Shown here: piece by piece, positions 6,374 to 8,522 of the stretch
Layout of the letters: every line of letters starts with the position of its first letter
Position numbering within the stretch: position 1 is the stretch's first letter
NCBI GenBank assembly: GCA_021166815.1
Contig: JAJPEO010000202.1
Span: forward strand, 1-8,522
DNA from: Nocardioides sp.
Lineage (GTDB): Bacteria > Actinomycetota > Actinomycetes > Propionibacteriales > Nocardioidaceae
Direction of reading: 5' to 3'
DNA: 8,522 nt
Notes under the pieces: generated by a model
What the model saw: only the letters and a program-made list of their open reading frames with translations
Database searches by the model: none
What the model was told of the DNA's origin: nothing
Translations under genes and position numbers: made by a program

Positions 6374-7509
6374 CGGTTGCCTCCCAGTGCGGTGAGCGGG
6401 TCCACCCGGGTGATGCGCAGGACGGCGACAGCGGCCCCTGCGACGCCCAGCCCGAGCAGGAGCAGCGTGGCCCCCGCGATCGGCCAGGGCTCGAGCGCGA
6501 AGGGCATCTCGGTGGCACTGACGGCGACCCCCATGCCCAGGCCGACGCCGATGCCCACGGCGGCCGAGACGACGAGCAGCACCACGGACTGCAGCAGGCT
6601 CTCCTGCAGGAGGTAGCGCTTGCTGGCGCCCATGGCGCGCAGCACCGCGATCTCGCCCCGGCGCTGGATGGTCAGGACGGTGAAGAAGGCGCCCACGACC
6701 AGGGCGGAGATGGCGTACAGGAAGGCCTGGATGAGCTGGAGCGTCGACGTCTCCGCGGTGTAGCCCGGGGATGCCCCGAACGAGTCCTCAAGGGTCATCG
6801 ACGTGGTCTTCGCCGCCGCGTCGCCCGCCGCGAGGTCGACGTTGCCCCCGTCGTCGGCCTGCACGGCCACGGCGGTCGCCTCACGGTAGACGCGATCGGG
6901 CACCTCGTCGCCGGCGCGCACGCCCGCCCTGGCCTCCTGCCACGAGCGCAGCGAGAGGTAGGCGATGTCGACGTGGCCGAAGGTGTGCTGCCCCGCGAGG
7001 GTGCCGACGACACGCAGCTCCATGCCGCTCGGCTCCAGCACGATGGTGTCGCCGACGTCGATCCCCTGCTCGGCGGCGGAGGCGGAGATCACCACCTCGC
7101 CGTCGCCGGCCAGCCGGCTGCCGTCCTCGACGTCGGGGTCGAGGAAGGAGCCGAGCTCGACTCCGAACAGCGCCAGGTCGATCTCCACGCCGGAGTCGGT
7201 GCGCCCGTTGACCAGGGTGTTGCCGAAGGGCGCGGCCGCCGCGACGCCGGGCTGCTCGCGCCACGGCTCCACGGCGTCGGTCGTGACGATGCTGCGGGAG
7301 TAGGCCGAGCTCTCCTCGACGTCGTGCTGGAATGCCAGCGAGGTGACGGGCAGCTTCTGCAGCCCGGACACGCCGTCGTTGACCAGCCCGGCGGACAGCC
7401 CGCTCAGGAGCACCATCAGCACCGCGACGAGGGCGACGACGGCCCCCATCAGGGCGAAGCGCCCGCGCGCGAACGACAGCTCGCGCAGCGCCAGGAAGGA
7501 CGGCTTCAT
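6370..7509 (-). CDS. ABC transporter permease, MacB/FtsX superfamily (HrtB/DevC-like)
   Basis: The protein has 379 residues with the four-helix MacB layout: TM1 at about 19-41, a large extracytoplasmic domain at about 45-255, then TM2 at about 260-281, TM3 at about 306-330 and TM4 at about 344-364. The cytoplasmic loop QRRGEIAVLRAMGASKRYLL (after TM2) and the C-terminal RITRVDPLTALGG are the standard ATPase-coupling and end motifs of the family. The start ALRELSFARGRFALMG and the extracellular part DLALFGVE resemble small Gram-positive HrtB-type exporter permeases, but this assignment is from memory of the family and not proven. It probably works as a homodimer with the ATPase and exports an amphipathic or toxic compound from the membrane; no adaptor (membrane-fusion) gene is present nearby. 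The start ATG 7509 has GAGGTG five bases upstream. It is the first gene of the operon. Confidence 0.92.
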   Translation of the reverse strand: MKPSFLALRELSFARGRFALMGAVVALVAVLMVLLSGLSAGLVNDGVSGLQKLPVTSLAFQHDVEESSAYSRSIVTTDAVEPWREQPGVAAAAPFGNTLVNGRTDSGVEIDLALFGVELGSFLDPDVEDGSRLAGDGEVVISASAAEQGIDVGDTIVLEPSGMELRVVGTLAGQHTFGHVDIAYLSLRSWQEARAGVRAGDEVPDRVYREATAVAVQADDGGNVDLAAGDAAAKTTSMTLEDSFGASPGYTAETSTLQLIQAFLYAISALVVGAFFTVLTIQRRGEIAVLRAMGASKRYLLQESLLQSVVLLVVSAAVGIGVGLGMGVAVSATEMPFALEPWPIAGATLLLLGLGVAGAAVAVLRITRVDPLTALGGNR

Positions 7510-7514
7510 CGTTG

Positions 7515-7520
7515 CACCTC
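7515..7520 (-). promoter_or_regulatory. Ribosome-binding site of the permease gene
   Basis: GAGGTG on the minus strand lies five bases before the ATG at 7509. It fixes the first gene of the operon and, with the promoter upstream, gives a 5' leader of roughly 25-30 bases. Confidence 0.6.
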
Positions 7521-7534
7521 ACATACCAACGGCA

Positions 7535-7565
7535 TGTCGACAAACGTACCGACGCGGTGTCGACA
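7535..7565. promoter_or_regulatory. Twin TGTCGACA palindromes, proposed TetR operators
   Basis: Two identical perfect 8-bp palindromes occur at 7535-7542 and 7558-7565, with centres 23 bp apart, about two helical turns. Taken together they form a larger inverted repeat: GGCATGTCGACA and TGTCGACATCCC, matching at 11 of 12 positions around a 15-bp middle. On the minus strand one copy lies directly after the -35 box and the other directly after the -10 box, where a bound protein would block RNA polymerase. The operon's own TetR regulator is the obvious candidate, by inference from gene order. Confidence 0.5.
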
Positions 7566-7571
7566 TCCCAA
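7543..7571 (-). promoter_or_regulatory. Promoter of the permease-ATPase-TetR-GDH-GH15 operon
   Basis: On the minus strand TTGGGA (7571-7566) and TACGTT (7548-7543) are separated by exactly 17 bases, the best spacing for a housekeeping sigma factor. Transcription would start near 7536. No other -35/-10 pair of this quality is seen between the divergent genes. The spacer and the start region each carry the palindrome TGTCGACA. Confidence 0.55.
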
Positions 7572-7608
7572 GGGTGCCTGCCTGTGACGTCCGCCTCGCG
7601 GGCCTTCG

Positions 7609-7614
7609 TAGGCT
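7609..7614 (+). promoter_or_regulatory. -10 box of the 5'-3' exonuclease gene
   Basis: TAGGCT matches TANNNT and ends 14 bases before the ATG at 7629, so transcription would start around 7621 and leave a leader of only about 8 bases. GTGACG at 7584-7589 is a loose -35 match with a 19-bp spacer. No clear Shine-Dalgarno sequence precedes the ATG. Confidence 0.4.
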
Positions 7615-7628
7615 GGGCGCCGATCCCC

Positions 7629-8522
7629 ATGACGACCTCCCCCCCTGCCCCGGCCGCTCGCCGCCTGCTGCTCGCCGTCGACGCCCCGTCCCTGCTGCAC
7701 CGCAACCACCACGCGCGCGCCCACACCCGCCTGCGCGACCGCTCCGGGCGCCCGGCCTGGGCGCTGCACGGCATGCTGCGCCAGATCGTGGAGTCGATCG
7801 AGTCCTTCGCCCCCGACGCCGTGCTGTTCGGCCTCGACGACCGCGCCGCCTCGTCCCGGCGCGAGCGCTACCCGGACTACAAGGCCGGGCGTGCGGAGAA
7901 GGACCCCGACCTCGTCGACCAGCTCGAGCGCGCGGGATCGCTGCTCGACGCACTCGGCCTGGCCACCCTCACACCGCCCGGGCTGGAGGCCGACGACGTC
8001 AACGCCTCGGCCGCCGCGTGGGCGGTGAGTCACGGCTGGGACTGCGTGATCATCACCTCCGACCGCGACGCCTTCGCCCACATCAGCGACCACACGCGCG
8101 TCCTGCGCCTCATCAACGGCGGCATCCACGGGTCCCCCCTGCTCACGCCCCGCAGCCTGCAGGCGATGTACGGCGTGGACGCCCGCAACTACCTGGCCTA
8201 CGCCGCCCTGCGTGGGGACGCCAGCGACAACCTGCCGGGAGTCACCGGCATCGGCGAGAAGACCGCCGCCATGCTCCTCGAGGTGGCCGGATCGATGGAG
8301 GCCGCCTGGGCCGACATCGACCACACGGGTGGCCGGGTGCTGGCCGCGGCCCTGGACGCAGCGTCCGCCGAGCGGGGCGGCCGGCGGATCGGGACAGGCG
8401 TCGTACGCCGGCTCTCGGCTCCCGGCGCGCGGGAGCGCTACGCGTTCAACGTCGAGATGATGTCGGGCCGCGAGGACCTCGACCTCGGCCTGACGCCGGA
8501 CGTGCCGGGCACGCCGGGACTG
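7629..8522 (+). CDS. Stand-alone-type 5'-3' exonuclease (FEN/PIN fold), 3' end beyond window
   Basis: 298 codons are open to the right edge with no stop, so the end is missing. The acidic metal-binding residues of bacterial 5'-nucleases are all present: Asp18 (LLLAVDAP), Asp70-Asp71 (FGLDDRAA), the helical-arch residues RRERYPDYKAGR (77-88, Arg and Lys), Glu120/Asp122/Asp123 (LEADDVNA), Asp145 and Asp147 (TSDRDAF), and Asp197/Asp200 in GDASDNLPGVTGIGEKTAAML, which is the helix-3-turn-helix DNA-binding loop. It would remove 5' flaps and RNA primers during replication and repair in the cytoplasm. The N-terminus AVDAPSLLHRNHHARAHTRLRDRSG is more like the stand-alone actinobacterial flap nucleases (FenA/Rv2090 type) than the PolI N-terminal domain, but because the end is outside the window a polymerase fusion cannot be fully excluded. 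ATG 7629 was chosen by closeness to Asp18; an in-frame GTG at 7584 is an alternative. It is divergent from the exporter operon. Confidence 0.88.
   Translation, partial: MTTSPPAPAARRLLLAVDAPSLLHRNHHARAHTRLRDRSGRPAWALHGMLRQIVESIESFAPDAVLFGLDDRAASSRRERYPDYKAGRAEKDPDLVDQLERAGSLLDALGLATLTPPGLEADDVNASAAAWAVSHGWDCVIITSDRDAFAHISDHTRVLRLINGGIHGSPLLTPRSLQAMYGVDARNYLAYAALRGDASDNLPGVTGIGEKTAAMLLEVAGSMEAAWADIDHTGGRVLAAALDAASAERGGRRIGTGVVRRLSAPGARERYAFNVEMMSGREDLDLGLTPDVPGTPGL

Noticed and set aside
1791..7587. Very long open frames on the plus strand (about 1791-3788, 3785-6616 and 6361-7587)
   Set aside because: They lie antisense to five genes with clear family motifs, show low-complexity Arg/Gly/Pro/Val-rich sequence without domains, and are the usual result of few stop codons in GC-rich DNA.
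7506..8324. 272-codon open frame on the minus strand opposite the exonuclease
   Set aside because: It lies antisense to a gene with all FEN active-site residues, and its translation is Gly/Val/Arg-rich with no recognisable motif.
7629..8522. DNA polymerase I (polA) N-terminus
   Set aside because: The N-terminal sequence differs from the well-conserved start of actinobacterial PolI and fits stand-alone 5'-3' exonucleases better; the missing 3' end leaves a small doubt.
1..8522. CRISPR arrays, tRNA or rRNA genes, insertion sequences, attachment sites
   Set aside because: I saw no spaced direct repeats, no cloverleaf or rRNA-like stretch, and no transposase or integrase motif. Even coding density and composition give no sign of a mobile element.

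Overview
The window is very GC-rich DNA with strong third-position G/C bias, GTG starts beside ATG starts, AGGAGG ribosome-binding sites and TANNNT -10 boxes close to starts. This points to a high-GC actinobacterium, perhaps of the Nocardioides type; the genus is inferred only from protein flavour. I see no rRNA, tRNA, CRISPR array, insertion sequence or phage gene. Nearly all of the window is chromosomal coding sequence, with eight complete or nearly complete genes plus one gene cut off at each edge counted among them (nine CDS in total).

Layout: (1) 1-665, minus strand: the N-terminal part of a secreted endonuclease/exonuclease/phosphatase-fold protein, running off the left edge. (2) 783-1613, plus strand: an atypical SDR/YeeZ-like NAD(P)-binding epimerase-type protein, divergent from gene 1 and probably read from a leaderless or nearly leaderless transcript. 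(3) 1586-2071, minus strand: a small membrane methyltransferase of the isoprenylcysteine carboxyl methyltransferase type, convergent with gene 2 and overlapping its 3' end by 28 bp. (4) 2130-7509, minus strand: a tightly packed set of five genes which, in the direction of transcription, are MacB/HrtB-like ABC permease, ABC ATPase, TetR regulator, zinc-dependent glucose 1-dehydrogenase and family GH15 glycosidase. Two joints are 4-bp stop/start overlaps (ATGA, GTGA) and the other two gaps are 23 and 31 bp, so one operon is likely. The methyltransferase lies 58 bp downstream of the glycosidase and may be a distal sixth gene. (5) 7629 to the right edge, plus strand: a stand-alone-type 5'-3' exonuclease (FEN-like), divergent from the operon.

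How it may work together: the permease and ATPase should form a small MacB-type exporter controlled by the TetR protein. The 119-bp divergent region upstream of the permease holds a good promoter (TTGGGA, 17 bp, TACGTT) with an identical palindrome, TGTCGACA, directly after the -35 box and again directly after the -10 box. I propose these as the operator sites of the operon's own TetR. The last two genes form a plausible metabolic pair: GH15 enzymes release beta-D-glucose from trehalose or alpha-glucans, and the dehydrogenase would oxidise beta-D-glucose to gluconolactone. Why an efflux module and a glucose-generating/oxidising pair share an operon is the most interesting open question here. 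I found no clear case of a wholly new system; each protein belongs to a known family and the novelty, if any, is in the combination and the control region.
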